Shown here in pieces: positions 34,157 through 42,412 of a stretch of DNA of 64,000 bases (position 1 is its first letter; each line of letters opens with the position of its first letter). A program made the position numbers and the translations under genes. This DNA is from Planctomycetota bacterium (GTDB taxonomy: Bacteria > Planctomycetota > UBA8742 > UBA2392): assembly GCA_025993795.1 (NCBI GenBank), contig JAMQHL010000024.1:1-64000 (forward strand). The letters run 5' to 3'. Under the pieces are notes generated by a model that was not told the DNA's origin, searched no databases, and saw only the letters and a list, made by a program, of their open reading frames with translations.

Positions 34157-37100
34157 ATGCACCCGAACGAGCAGCTTGATGACTTGTTCCTCGAACGCGC
34201 AGAGCGCCGCGGCCTGCTTGCTTTCGCCCAGATCAATGCACTGCGCGATGAACTCGAATCACGTCGGGGCCAAGAGCCCGACCTTTGCGCGCATGAGGTT
34301 GTCGTCGAGAAGGGCTGGCTTGGTGTGGAAGCCGCCCTGGCCGTGCTTGAGGCGCACCCGGACGAGACCCTGGAAGAGCTGAAGGCCCGCCTGCTGTCGC
34401 CCGACGACGAGTTGCAACCGATCCGTCGTGACACGGAACGCCTTGCCCGCATGGCGCCTTACACCAATCGCACCGACGAGCTGGCACCGGAACAAGAGGA
34501 CTTCTTCCCGGAAGTTCCGAAGTTCGTCGAGCCGGTGGGGCCGTCGTATGCGATCGCTGATTCCGGCGACACGGACAGCAACCTTGAAATGGAACTGCCA
34601 CCGCCCGACACGCGCAGCGGCGACAGCCTGTTCGAAGACAACCAGCGCAACCAGATCCCGAGCCTGGAAGCCGACGACGACGAGCCCGTGATGGTTGAGC
34701 GCACGCCTAGTGCCCGGCTTGTGCAGGTCAAGCTTGATACGCTGGACAACGTCGATCTTGACGACCTCGAAGAGGAAGTGCTCGAGGCGATTGATTCAGA
34801 GGAAGTGCTCGAAGCGGTTGATTCACTCGAAGTGGATGACGCCGCGCAGTTCGGGCCGGAGTCGTCGAGCGCGACTTCGCTGGGCATCGAAAAAGAAGAT
34901 ACGTCGCTGGGCATCACCGGCATGCGTGTTGGCGATACCGCCAGGGGCGATGCAAGCGATACGGCCCACGGCGAAGAGGAATCCCCCGCGCCGCCGCCGC
35001 AGTTCCAGCTCAAGGGCTCCAAAGGAGCCTCGGACGATTTCTCATCATTCGGGGACGACACACTTTCGCCGGATGCGCTGAGCACGTTTGTCGAAGATGA
35101 GTCCGAGGAAATCTCGCAGCTCATGAACGACAGCGCGGTCAACGAAGTGATGGAGCAAGCCGACGACACCTATTTCGGCCCGCCTGCCGACCTGACGACC
35201 ACACCCGAAGAAATGCTGCACGACAGTATCGCGCCGCCCAAGCCGATTGATGCGCACACGCTGTTCGATTCAGAAGACCTGAAGACCCCGGGGGGCAGGG
35301 CCGCTGCCTCGGTGAGCCATCGCGAAGAGGACTTTGCCGCGACCGCGCCGCCGGAAAACCCGGAGATGGCGCAGGCCCGTGCCGAGCACGACTCTGATGT
35401 TTCGGTCACGGTCCCCGACGACTTCCCTACCGGCGCCGGTACCATTATCGACGACTCCGATGTCAGCCTGGAAGACATCACCAGCGAGTCCGAGGTGACC
35501 ACCGGCAGCCGCACCCAGTTCCAGACCGGCGAAGGCGGCCGGCGTGGCCTGCGCGACCGCACGGACAGCAAGCTCGGCAGCGAAAGCGCCGTCACCGGCG
35601 AAAAGATCACCGGCCACGAGATGACACTGGCCGACCTGCGAAACCAGATGGGTATCGGCAGCGGCGTCAAGGTCGGCAAGCACACCACGCGCCTCAAAAA
35701 GCTGGCGGGCAGCAAGCGCCGCTACAGCGTAATCCGCGAGATTGCGCGCGGCGGCATGGGCAAGGTGATTGAGGTGGAGGACAACGACCTGCGCCGCAGC
35801 GTCGCCCTGAAGGTCTTGCGCAAGGAAATGCTTGACCGCCGCGACCTGGTTGAGCGCTTCCTGGAAGAGGCCCAGATCACCGGCCAGCTTGAACACCCGA
35901 ACATCGTGCCCGTGCACGAAATCGGCGTGGACGGCCGCGGAAACCTGTACTTCACGATGAAGCTGGTGGAAGGCGAAGACCTGAGCAGCATTCTCAAGCG
36001 CCTGCGCAAGAAAGACCCCAGCGCTGAGAAGGCTTTCCCCATCACGCGCCTGGTCGATATCTACATCAAGATCTGTGAAGGCGTGGCATTTGCCCACAGC
36101 AAGGGCGTGATTCACCGCGACCTCAAACCCGCCAACGTCATGGTCGGGCGCTTCGGTGAAGTGCAGATCATGGACTGGGGCGTGGCCAAGATTGTCGGCC
36201 GCAAAGAAGACACCGCCGACCGCGCCGTGGTCAGCGACCGCCAGGACGACGACGCGTCGCGCACCATGACCGGCAGCATCTTGGGCACACCCAGCTACAT
36301 GAGCCCCGAGCAGGCCCGCGGCGAAGTCAACACGATGGGCCCGGAAAGCGACCTCTTCTCGCTTGGCGTGATTCTCTACGAGCTGCTGGCGCTGCAGACG
36401 CCATGGACCGCACAGACCAGCGCGCAGGTGCTCGATCAGGTCAAGAACTTTGACCCGCAGACGCCCAGCGCCATGAACCCCGAGCGCAGGATCCCTGTTG
36501 AGCTTGAGCAACTGGCGATGAAGTGCATCGCCAAGCAGTCCCACAAGCGCATCGGCACAGCGGCTGAGCTGATTGACAACCTCAAGAGCTGGCAGGAAGG
36601 GCGCACTCTGGCAGCGGTCAAGTACAGCCTGGGGCAGCTGTTTGGAAAGTGGATCACACGACACAAGGTCGCGGTCATCACCAGCCTGCTGGTGCTGGCA
36701 GCACTGGTCGGCGGCAGCATCTTCGCATACCAGGCGGCACAGCGAGCCGGCACGCAACGCGCCGAGTCGGCGATTACCGACGCTGACGTGCTGCTGGGAA
36801 GCGCCCGCGAAGCCCTGGGCAAGAGCGACTTTGCTGATGCACGCAAGCTTGCCGGCGACGCGGCCAGCAAGTACCAGTCCGCGCTGATCACGCTGGGCGA
36901 TGACGAGCGCGCCAGCAAAGGCCTGGCGGCCGCCAACACCGTCAACAGCGAAGCGACCGTGCGCGAAGAGATTGTCCGCCGCGAAAGCGAAGACTTGATC
37001 CGGCAACAGCAGCTTCAGAAGGACTTCAACGAGTTGCTCGCTATTGCCGAAGCAGCGATCGACAAGGCCCGCAAAATGGACGGAACCGGCGAAACCGACT

Positions 37101-38815
37101 TGCTGATGGTGAACGCTGCCTACGACGACGCGCGCACCGCATTTGTCCAGGTGCGCAGCATCCGCGTCGCGGGGCTTGAGGAAGAGAAGCTGCGGGTTGC
37201 GAACGCGCTCGCAGAGATTGACGCATGGCTCAAGGGCTACGAGGCACGCAAGCAGTCTGAGGTCGACATGGCCAAGCTGCGCACACTCGTGGACAGCGCC
37301 GGCAAGAAACTGGCAACGGCCAAAACCGCAGAAAAGTACGAAACCGCATCGCGGGCGCTGATCGAGACCATCAGCGTCTGCGACCAGGCGATAGCCGTCT
37401 CGGCGCCCGGCGAACCCGCCGAAAGGCTGCGCGACCGCGCGCTGAACATGAAGGCCGACGCAGCGCTGACCTTTGCGAAACGCGCCCTCACAGAGCAGCG
37501 CTTTGACGTCGCTGAACTGATGCTCGACACCGGTGCCAGCACCGGGCGACTGGCCGAGGAAATCCGCGTTACTCGCGATGCGCTCAAGGCCCAGGTGCAG
37601 GAACAGTCGCAGTTCAAGCAGGCCATGGCCGCCGCTGAACAGGCAATCGCAGACAAAGACTGGTCGATGGCCCAGACCTATATCCGCAGCGCGATGACCG
37701 AGGCAAAGAGCAGCCAGTTCGCGACCGACAACGACCGCGCGCGCCTTGAGCGCATGCTGCAACTCGCGATGCTGGAGCAGTTGCATGCCCGCGACGTGCT
37801 GGCAGCGCGCTCCGAAGAGATGGAGGGCGTGCTTAAGGACTACGACGAACTGGCACCGCAACTCACCGATGCCGACTATCGCGCCCGCGCCCTGACGTTC
37901 CGTGAAAACCTGCGCCGCAGGCTGGGTTCACGCCTTGTCGAAGAGGCAGACAGCGCCGAAGAAGACAAGGTCCGCGGCGAACTGTATGAAAAGGCCCTTG
38001 CCTATGTGACCGACAAGGCAGTCGTGGCCGACATCAAGGCGCGGCTTGGCGAAATCAAGATGCGCCTTGCGCTGGCACAGGTTGCCGAGGGTCTGGTACT
38101 GCTGCCGCGCGGGACGTTCATCCTGGGCAGCAACCGCGAGAGCGACCAGAACCCGCAGCGCCAGGTCGAGCAAACGGAGCTGCTGTTCGTGGACAAGCAC
38201 CCCGTCACCAATGAAGAATTCAAGGCATTCGTCGACGCCGGCGGCTACACGACCCCCGAGTACTGGCACGAAGAAGCGCGCCCGATGCTCAGCCAGTTCG
38301 TAGACAGCACCGGCGCAAGCGGCCCGGCCACGTGGGCGCAGGGGGGCTTTGACGTCAGCCTGGCCAAGTACCCCGTGACCGGCGTGAGCTGGTACGAAGC
38401 CAGCGCCTACGCGGCATGGAAGGGCAAGCGCCTGCCGACGCCCGAAGAGTGGGAGGTTGCAGCAGCGGCCCCTGTTGCCGGCGCGGTGGACGTTGCTGAC
38501 TACCCATGGGGACTGCGCGAGAAGGCGCCGCCCATGGGCGTGCCTGAGCCGCGCGAAGTCGGCACAGCCGAATGGGACAGCAACCCGACGGGTGCTCGCG
38601 ACATGGGCAGCAACGTCGCCGAGTGGACCTCGCTGGCCAAGGGCGGCGCCGCCACGGTCAAGGGCGCCGAGCCCGGCCTGCGGGCGGAACTGTGGTTCCG
38701 CTATGCCCGGCGCGCCAAGGTCAGCTACTCGCCCCTGCTGGATCGCAGCTCGGGTCGTGGTTTCCGCTGCATCCAGACGTTCACTTTCGAAGGCAAGGAC
38801 GGCGATGGCGATTGA
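34157..38815 (+). CDS. Transmembrane Ser/Thr protein kinase fused to a formylglycine-enzyme-like domain
   Basis: 1552 residues. Residues 1-520 are acidic and largely disordered (Glu/Asp/Ser-rich). The kinase domain (about 524-800) is complete: glycine loop GGMGKV near 531, Lys552 in VALKVL, catalytic Asp655 in HRDLKPAN, Asp673 in IMDWG (DWG for DFG, common in planctomycete kinases), and a GTPSYMSPEQARG activation region. One membrane helix lies at about 838-857. Residues about 865-1290 are long charged coiled-coil-like helices. The C-terminus (about 1310-1550) is an FGE-sulfatase/SUMF1-like domain (LPRGTFILGSN, HPVTNEEFKAFV, GVSWYEASAYAAWKGKRLPTPEEWE, DMGSNVAEW, GRGFRC). The fused domains would sit on opposite sides of the membrane. 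Substrate unknown. Confidence 0.93.
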   Translation: MHPNEQLDDLFLERAERRGLLAFAQINALRDELESRRGQEPDLCAHEVVVEKGWLGVEAALAVLEAHPDETLEELKARLLSPDDELQPIRRDTERLARMAPYTNRTDELAPEQEDFFPEVPKFVEPVGPSYAIADSGDTDSNLEMELPPPDTRSGDSLFEDNQRNQIPSLEADDDEPVMVERTPSARLVQVKLDTLDNVDLDDLEEEVLEAIDSEEVLEAVDSLEVDDAAQFGPESSSATSLGIEKEDTSLGITGMRVGDTARGDASDTAHGEEESPAPPPQFQLKGSKGASDDFSSFGDDTLSPDALSTFVEDESEEISQLMNDSAVNEVMEQADDTYFGPPADLTTTPEEMLHDSIAPPKPIDAHTLFDSEDLKTPGGRAAASVSHREEDFAATAPPENPEMAQARAEHDSDVSVTVPDDFPTGAGTIIDDSDVSLEDITSESEVTTGSRTQFQTGEGGRRGLRDRTDSKLGSESAVTGEKITGHEMTLADLRNQMGIGSGVKVGKHTTRLKKLAGSKRRYSVIREIARGGMGKVIEVEDNDLRRSVALKVLRKEMLDRRDLVERFLEEAQITGQLEHPNIVPVHEIGVDGRGNLYFTMKLVEGEDLSSILKRLRKKDPSAEKAFPITRLVDIYIKICEGVAFAHSKGVIHRDLKPANVMVGRFGEVQIMDWGVAKIVGRKEDTADRAVVSDRQDDDASRTMTGSILGTPSYMSPEQARGEVNTMGPESDLFSLGVILYELLALQTPWTAQTSAQVLDQVKNFDPQTPSAMNPERRIPVELEQLAMKCIAKQSHKRIGTAAELIDNLKSWQEGRTLAAVKYSLGQLFGKWITRHKVAVITSLLVLAALVGGSIFAYQAAQRAGTQRAESAITDADVLLGSAREALGKSDFADARKLAGDAASKYQSALITLGDDERASKGLAAANTVNSEATVREEIVRRESEDLIRQQQLQKDFNELLAIAEAAIDKARKMDGTGETDLLMVNAAYDDARTAFVQVRSIRVAGLEEEKLRVANALAEIDAWLKGYEARKQSEVDMAKLRTLVDSAGKKLATAKTAEKYETASRALIETISVCDQAIAVSAPGEPAERLRDRALNMKADAALTFAKRALTEQRFDVAELMLDTGASTGRLAEEIRVTRDALKAQVQEQSQFKQAMAAAEQAIADKDWSMAQTYIRSAMTEAKSSQFATDNDRARLERMLQLAMLEQLHARDVLAARSEEMEGVLKDYDELAPQLTDADYRARALTFRENLRRRLGSRLVEEADSAEEDKVRGELYEKALAYVTDKAVVADIKARLGEIKMRLALAQVAEGLVLLPRGTFILGSNRESDQNPQRQVEQTELLFVDKHPVTNEEFKAFVDAGGYTTPEYWHEEARPMLSQFVDSTGASGPATWAQGGFDVSLAKYPVTGVSWYEASAYAAWKGKRLPTPEEWEVAAAAPVAGAVDVADYPWGLREKAPPMGVPEPREVGTAEWDSNPTGARDMGSNVAEWTSLAKGGAATVKGAEPGLRAELWFRYARRAKVSYSPLLDRSSGRGFRCIQTFTFEGKDGDGD

Positions 38816-40520
38816 TGGTACGGCAGGCGTCACAGGGTTCGCGGACTTCATTCGCGCAATCAACTCAACGACCGCCTGCAACACGGGTGCTGCGGTTGCA
38901 CGTCACTTGCTGCTGCCTTGCCTGCTCACGGCCCTGGTTGTCCTGGGGGCGTGTTCAAACGTCGAAACACCCGACCTGAAGGCCGATGTTGAGCGCGAGC
39001 AGATCATCCCCGCCGGGTGGCAACCGTTGCCGTTGCGTGTGGGGCTGGCGCCGTTTCGCATGGCCCTTGAGCTGGATGACAAGCGCTACAACGTGGACGA
39101 CACGCAGCGCTGGGTGCTGGTGCCGGACGGAGAGCGCCTGAATGGCCCCGAAGGCCTGCACCGCCAGATGCTCGACACATTGCGCCAATACCGCATGTTT
39201 GAAGCGATCGTGCCCATCGATGGCGCCACACCCGAGACGCCGCGCAGCGAACTGCAGGCCGCCGCACTGAAGCAGGGGCTTGATCTCATCATCGTTCCCA
39301 CGCTCAAGCGCCATGATGTCGGGTACATCGACAGCAACGGAGCATACGGCTGGAACATGTTCATCTGGTGGATGGTCAGCCCGATCTTTTCGTGGTGGAT
39401 CGCAGACGAGGACTTCGACGCGCACCTTCACGTCGATCTGCGCCTGTACCCGACCAATCGCGACGAAGAACTTGCCGGCAAGCGCCTGCAGCCGCCCGAA
39501 ACCATCATCCGCAGCCTCGACGACTGGGACGAAGGCTTCAACCTGTTCAGCATTTTCAGCACCCCCGGCCACTTTGATGAAAGCAACTGGCAGAAGATCG
39601 GCGGCTTGCTGCTGCCAATCGCCGAGAACGAGGCCAAGAAAGCTGCGCTGCGTTTTGTCACGACCGACCTGCGCCAAGCCGCCGAAACCGAACAGTTCAA
39701 GGCGGGCATCCGGCGCCGGCTTGCACTGGTGATAGGCGTGGACGGCACCGGCCAGCCGCCGACACCGCTGACACGCTTTGCGACCCGCGACGCGCAGGAG
39801 TTCGCGGCGCAGATCGTTGAGGCACGGAATGACGCAGTGCCGGAAGGCGCTTTGCGCAGCGTGATTGGCCCCCGCGCCACCCGACGCTCTGTCGAGCAGG
39901 CGGCGCGCGACCTTGCCGTGCTGGCACGCGCGAACGATGACGTGATTCTGTACTTCAGCGGGATCGGTTCCATGGACGCCAGGGGCGAGGTGGCGTTGAT
40001 GCTGGCGCAGCCCACAAGCGGCGGAGCCGAAAAGATCGCGCTCAATGATCTGCTGGATCTGCTGCTGGTGAACAACCCGCGCACGCTGACGCTGCTACTG
40101 GATTGCAGCTTCACCGCCCCCGGCGACAAGCGTTGCGCCACCACCGCTGACAGCCTGGCAGCGGCGCGCGAACGTGGGCTTGCCGGCTGTCGTCTGGATG
40201 CAGTGATTGAGCGGGCAGGGGCTCGTGGCACGTCTGTCATCCTGCTTTCCGCAAGCAGCGCCAAGACCGGCGAAAATGAGGGCATGCCCGCCCTTGAAAT
40301 CGACGACCTTTCGCACGGCTTGTTCAGCAGCTTCGTATTGCAGGGCCTGGCCGGAGAAGCCGACGCTAACCGCGACCGCCTGGTCACCGCGACGGAATTG
40401 CGGGATTACGCGGGGGCGAAGGTAACCCACATCGCGCAGCTTGAGGGCGTGACCCAGACCGGGTGGTTCCGCATCGACGACAACCGTAAGGGCTACGCGC
40501 TGCCCGCCTGGCGGCGCTAA
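38805..40520 (+). CDS. Caspase-like (C14-fold) lipoprotein with lost catalytic residues
   Basis: 571 residues. The ATG at 38805 overlaps the kinase gene by 11 bases (AAGGCAAGGA upstream), so the two are translationally coupled. A long N-region of about 34 residues precedes a lipoprotein signal (HLLLPCLLTALVVLGAC). Residues about 60-290 are an unrecognised domain with two Trp-rich segments (WNMFIWWMVSPIFSWW). Residues about 305-571 have the caspase/C14 layout: RLALVIGVDG, then DDVILYFSGIGSMD and LTLLLDCSFTAPG. Bacterial C14 peptidases have S-G-H-G and D-x-C-x-S-G; here the His position is Ile387 and the Cys position is Ser435 (an extra Cys434 is one residue early). It is probably a pseudo-peptidase with a binding or scaffolding role. 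Confidence 0.82.
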   Translation: MAIDGTAGVTGFADFIRAINSTTACNTGAAVARHLLLPCLLTALVVLGACSNVETPDLKADVEREQIIPAGWQPLPLRVGLAPFRMALELDDKRYNVDDTQRWVLVPDGERLNGPEGLHRQMLDTLRQYRMFEAIVPIDGATPETPRSELQAAALKQGLDLIIVPTLKRHDVGYIDSNGAYGWNMFIWWMVSPIFSWWIADEDFDAHLHVDLRLYPTNRDEELAGKRLQPPETIIRSLDDWDEGFNLFSIFSTPGHFDESNWQKIGGLLLPIAENEAKKAALRFVTTDLRQAAETEQFKAGIRRRLALVIGVDGTGQPPTPLTRFATRDAQEFAAQIVEARNDAVPEGALRSVIGPRATRRSVEQAARDLAVLARANDDVILYFSGIGSMDARGEVALMLAQPTSGGAEKIALNDLLDLLLVNNPRTLTLLLDCSFTAPGDKRCATTADSLAAARERGLAGCRLDAVIERAGARGTSVILLSASSAKTGENEGMPALEIDDLSHGLFSSFVLQGLAGEADANRDRLVTATELRDYAGAKVTHIAQLEGVTQTGWFRIDDNRKGYALPAWRR

Positions 40521-40527
40521 GCGGATC

Positions 40528-40947
40528 TCAGGCTGTGAAGCTGAATACTCCGGCGGGAATGTTGTAACTGGTTGCGATGCGGCCAATCTGTTCGCGTGTG
40601 AGATTGCGCGTGCCCTTGAGTACCGACGAGACCGTGGACTCCGAAATTCCGGTGGCGCGCGCGAACGCCACCTGCGTGAGCCCCTTGGATTCCAGAATGT
40701 CCGCAAGCAAAGCAGCGTCATCGACAGCGGCAATCGGGTAGGCTCGATCCTCATAGCGCTCAACGATGTGGGCAAGCACATCGAGATAGGCCTCTTCTTC
40801 CGGGTTGAGGTCGCGATCGACAAGGCGGTCGATCATGTCGATTGCGGTGCTGAGCTGGCGCTTGTTCTCAATCGGCACAAGTGGGAACTCGCGCACCAGT
40901 TGCAGGTAACGTTGCAGCTTGAGGGGATTGCGCGCCTTGGTGGCCAT
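40528..40947 (-). CDS. higA: HigA-type antitoxin
   Basis: 139 residues. The C-terminal half is an XRE-family helix-turn-helix (GLTQVAFARATGISESTVSSVLKGTRNLTREQIGRIA), the N-terminal half a helical region with an acidic D-L-N-P-E-E-E-A-Y-L-D-V-L block typical of the HigA antitoxins that follow HigB toxins. Its ATG overlaps the toxin stop codon by one base (TGATG at 40945-40949), so the pair is translationally coupled. It should neutralise the toxin and repress the higBA promoter at 41.35 kb. The gene ends 7 bases from the convergent pseudo-caspase stop, with no terminator between. Confidence 0.9.
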   Translation of the reverse strand: MATKARNPLKLQRYLQLVREFPLVPIENKRQLSTAIDMIDRLVDRDLNPEEEAYLDVLAHIVERYEDRAYPIAAVDDAALLADILESKGLTQVAFARATGISESTVSSVLKGTRNLTREQIGRIATSYNIPAGVFSFTA

Positions 40948-41237
40948 CAGTCGTTCTTCCAGTCGTCGTCGTCATACTCGCCGTGGGTCAGGATGTGCCG
41001 GATGTAAACCTTGCCACGGTTGTAGTGAATCACGGCGATAAGCCGATAATTGTTACCCCCGATATTGAACACCACAAACCGACCGACCTGGTCTGCTGTG
41101 GGATAGTCCTCCCGAACATCGGCAAACTTCTTCCAATTGGCATGTCGCGTCCGGGCGTTCCAGGCCTTCAATGGTCCCTCGGCGGCGGGGTGCTTCTTCC
41201 AGAATTCAACGAGCTTCTTGCGCGAGATGACATGCAT
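40947..41237 (-). CDS. higB: HigB-type mRNA interferase toxin
   Basis: 96 residues. It matches the HigB family (RelE-like fold): V-I-S-R-K-K-L near the start, 'AAEGPLKAWNARTRHANWKKFADVREDYPTAD', 'RFVVFNIGGNNYRLIAVI' and 'KVYIRHILTHGEYD' at the end, where the conserved R-x-I-x-T-H-x-E-Y motif contains the catalytic-core residues. Such toxins cleave mRNA on translating ribosomes. The ATG at 41237 follows a GGGGAG site 6 bases upstream and is preferred over an in-frame ATG nine codons earlier. Toxin-first order with antitoxin downstream is the family norm. Confidence 0.92.
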   Translation of the reverse strand: MHVISRKKLVEFWKKHPAAEGPLKAWNARTRHANWKKFADVREDYPTADQVGRFVVFNIGGNNYRLIAVIHYNRGKVYIRHILTHGEYDDDDWKND

Positions 41238-41338
41238 GCTGCGCTCCCCAACGGCGGATCGCACAGCCCGGTTCGCGTCATCTCGGGCTCATACCGATGG
41301 TCGCCACCCCGGCGCTCTTTCGTTGGCGCCGCCGCACG

Positions 41339-41374
41339 CACTCGTATCATCTTCGCATTTTGCGAAGATGTCAA
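41339..41374 (-). promoter_or_regulatory. higBA promoter with operator-like inverted repeat in its spacer
   Basis: On the minus strand TTGACA (41374-41369), 17 bases, then GATGAT (41351-41346) form a good promoter about 110 bases before higB. A perfect 10-bp inverted repeat, CATCTTCGCA and TGCGAAGATG with a 3-base centre (41348-41370), fills the spacer and touches both hexamers. This is where a HigA dimer would block RNA polymerase. The promoter and repeat are seen; HigA binding is inferred from the family. Confidence 0.75.
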
Positions 41375-41397
41375 GTGGCGGGATACTGCGGCAGGTC

Positions 41398-42306
41398 CTA
41401 CTCCCACACCGCAAATCTGGCGCATGGTTGGAAACCCAGCCTCTCGTACAACTCCAGCGCGCCCGGGCTGTCGCTCGACACCGTCGTCACTTCACACGCC
41501 GTGAACGGGCCGCTCTGCATCTCCAGCAGCAGGTGCATCACCAGTGCGCTGCCGACCGCCTTGCGACGGTGCTCTTTCGCCACTTCCAGCGTGAAGATCC
41601 CGAACCGGCCCGGGCCCAGTTCCGGCGTTGTAAAACCTACGGCCACGCCCGCGACTAAACCCGCGTGGGTTGCAGCCGCCGAGAAGTGGTTGCCGCGCAG
41701 CGGACGCTGACTTGCCAGTTCGTCACCGACGTGCGGGCAGCGCGACATCAGCAACGCGAACTCAAATCCCAGCATTTCGGCGCGCGAGCGCGCGTCGCGC
41801 CCGGGCGCGAGGTCAATATCCGCCGGCGTTGCGCGCAGACTCAGCGCTGTCGCGGCGTGTCTTGCACCGGCCTTGCGAAGGAATGCGCCAGCGGCGCGGT
41901 CCTGCTCATCGACGCCAATTCCCTCCACCATGCCGAAGAAGCTGGTTTCCGGACCACGCGGGTTGCCCCAGAAGGGGTTGAGACCGCGCCCGTCAAATCC
42001 TGGCCCGATGCGCGGCCGCAACTCGCTCAGCAATGTCGTGCCTATGCCTGCGCGGCGCGCATCGGGGCGCACACCCACGGCGTACAAGCCCGCGGCGCCG
42101 CCATGGGCAAACCCGACCAGTTCACCACCAAGCTCGGCAAACAGCAGGCAGTCAGGGTCGAACCCGGGCGCCCCGACAATGCGTTTTCGCAGGTCACGGG
42201 CACCCACGGACCAGAAGTTGTGCGCGCCGTTGAAACAGGCATTGTGCAGTTGCGCCCAGCGCGGCAACAGGTCGTCCGAATAGGGAATCATGCGCAGTTG
42301 CGTCAT
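41398..42306 (-). CDS. Protein with two tandem GNAT acetyltransferase domains
   Basis: 302 residues. The first GNAT domain (about 1-140) has the acetyl-CoA loop R-R-A-G-I-G in 'AVGVRPDARRAGIGTTLL', the second (about 150-302) has R-R-K-A-V-G in 'LEVAKEHRRKAVGSALVMHLL' and ends with 'ALELYERLGFQPC', the usual C-terminal GNAT block. Two-domain GNAT proteins include mycothiol synthase and aminoglycoside acetyltransferase-like enzymes, but the substrate here cannot be told. The ATG at 42306 (MTQLRMIPYS) is chosen; upstream in-frame codons have low-complexity character. It is divergent from obg, with about 105 bases between start codons. Confidence 0.87.
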   Translation of the reverse strand: MTQLRMIPYSDDLLPRWAQLHNACFNGAHNFWSVGARDLRKRIVGAPGFDPDCLLFAELGGELVGFAHGGAAGLYAVGVRPDARRAGIGTTLLSELRPRIGPGFDGRGLNPFWGNPRGPETSFFGMVEGIGVDEQDRAAGAFLRKAGARHAATALSLRATPADIDLAPGRDARSRAEMLGFEFALLMSRCPHVGDELASQRPLRGNHFSAAATHAGLVAGVAVGFTTPELGPGRFGIFTLEVAKEHRRKAVGSALVMHLLLEMQSGPFTACEVTTVSSDSPGALELYERLGFQPCARFAVWE

Positions 42307-42412
42307 TGCAGGCGGCGGTTTCCGGCCAATGGCGCGCAAGCCTAGCCCGCAATCCGCATTCCGCAATCTGCCACCCCCTGCACCGGGTGCGTCGCGACGC
42401 TACCCTTCCGCC

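Noticed and set aside
35270..37861. 863-residue open frame antisense to the kinase gene
   Set aside because: It is a long shadow frame created by GC-rich codon bias; the plus-strand protein has clear kinase motifs and the antisense product has no recognisable domain.
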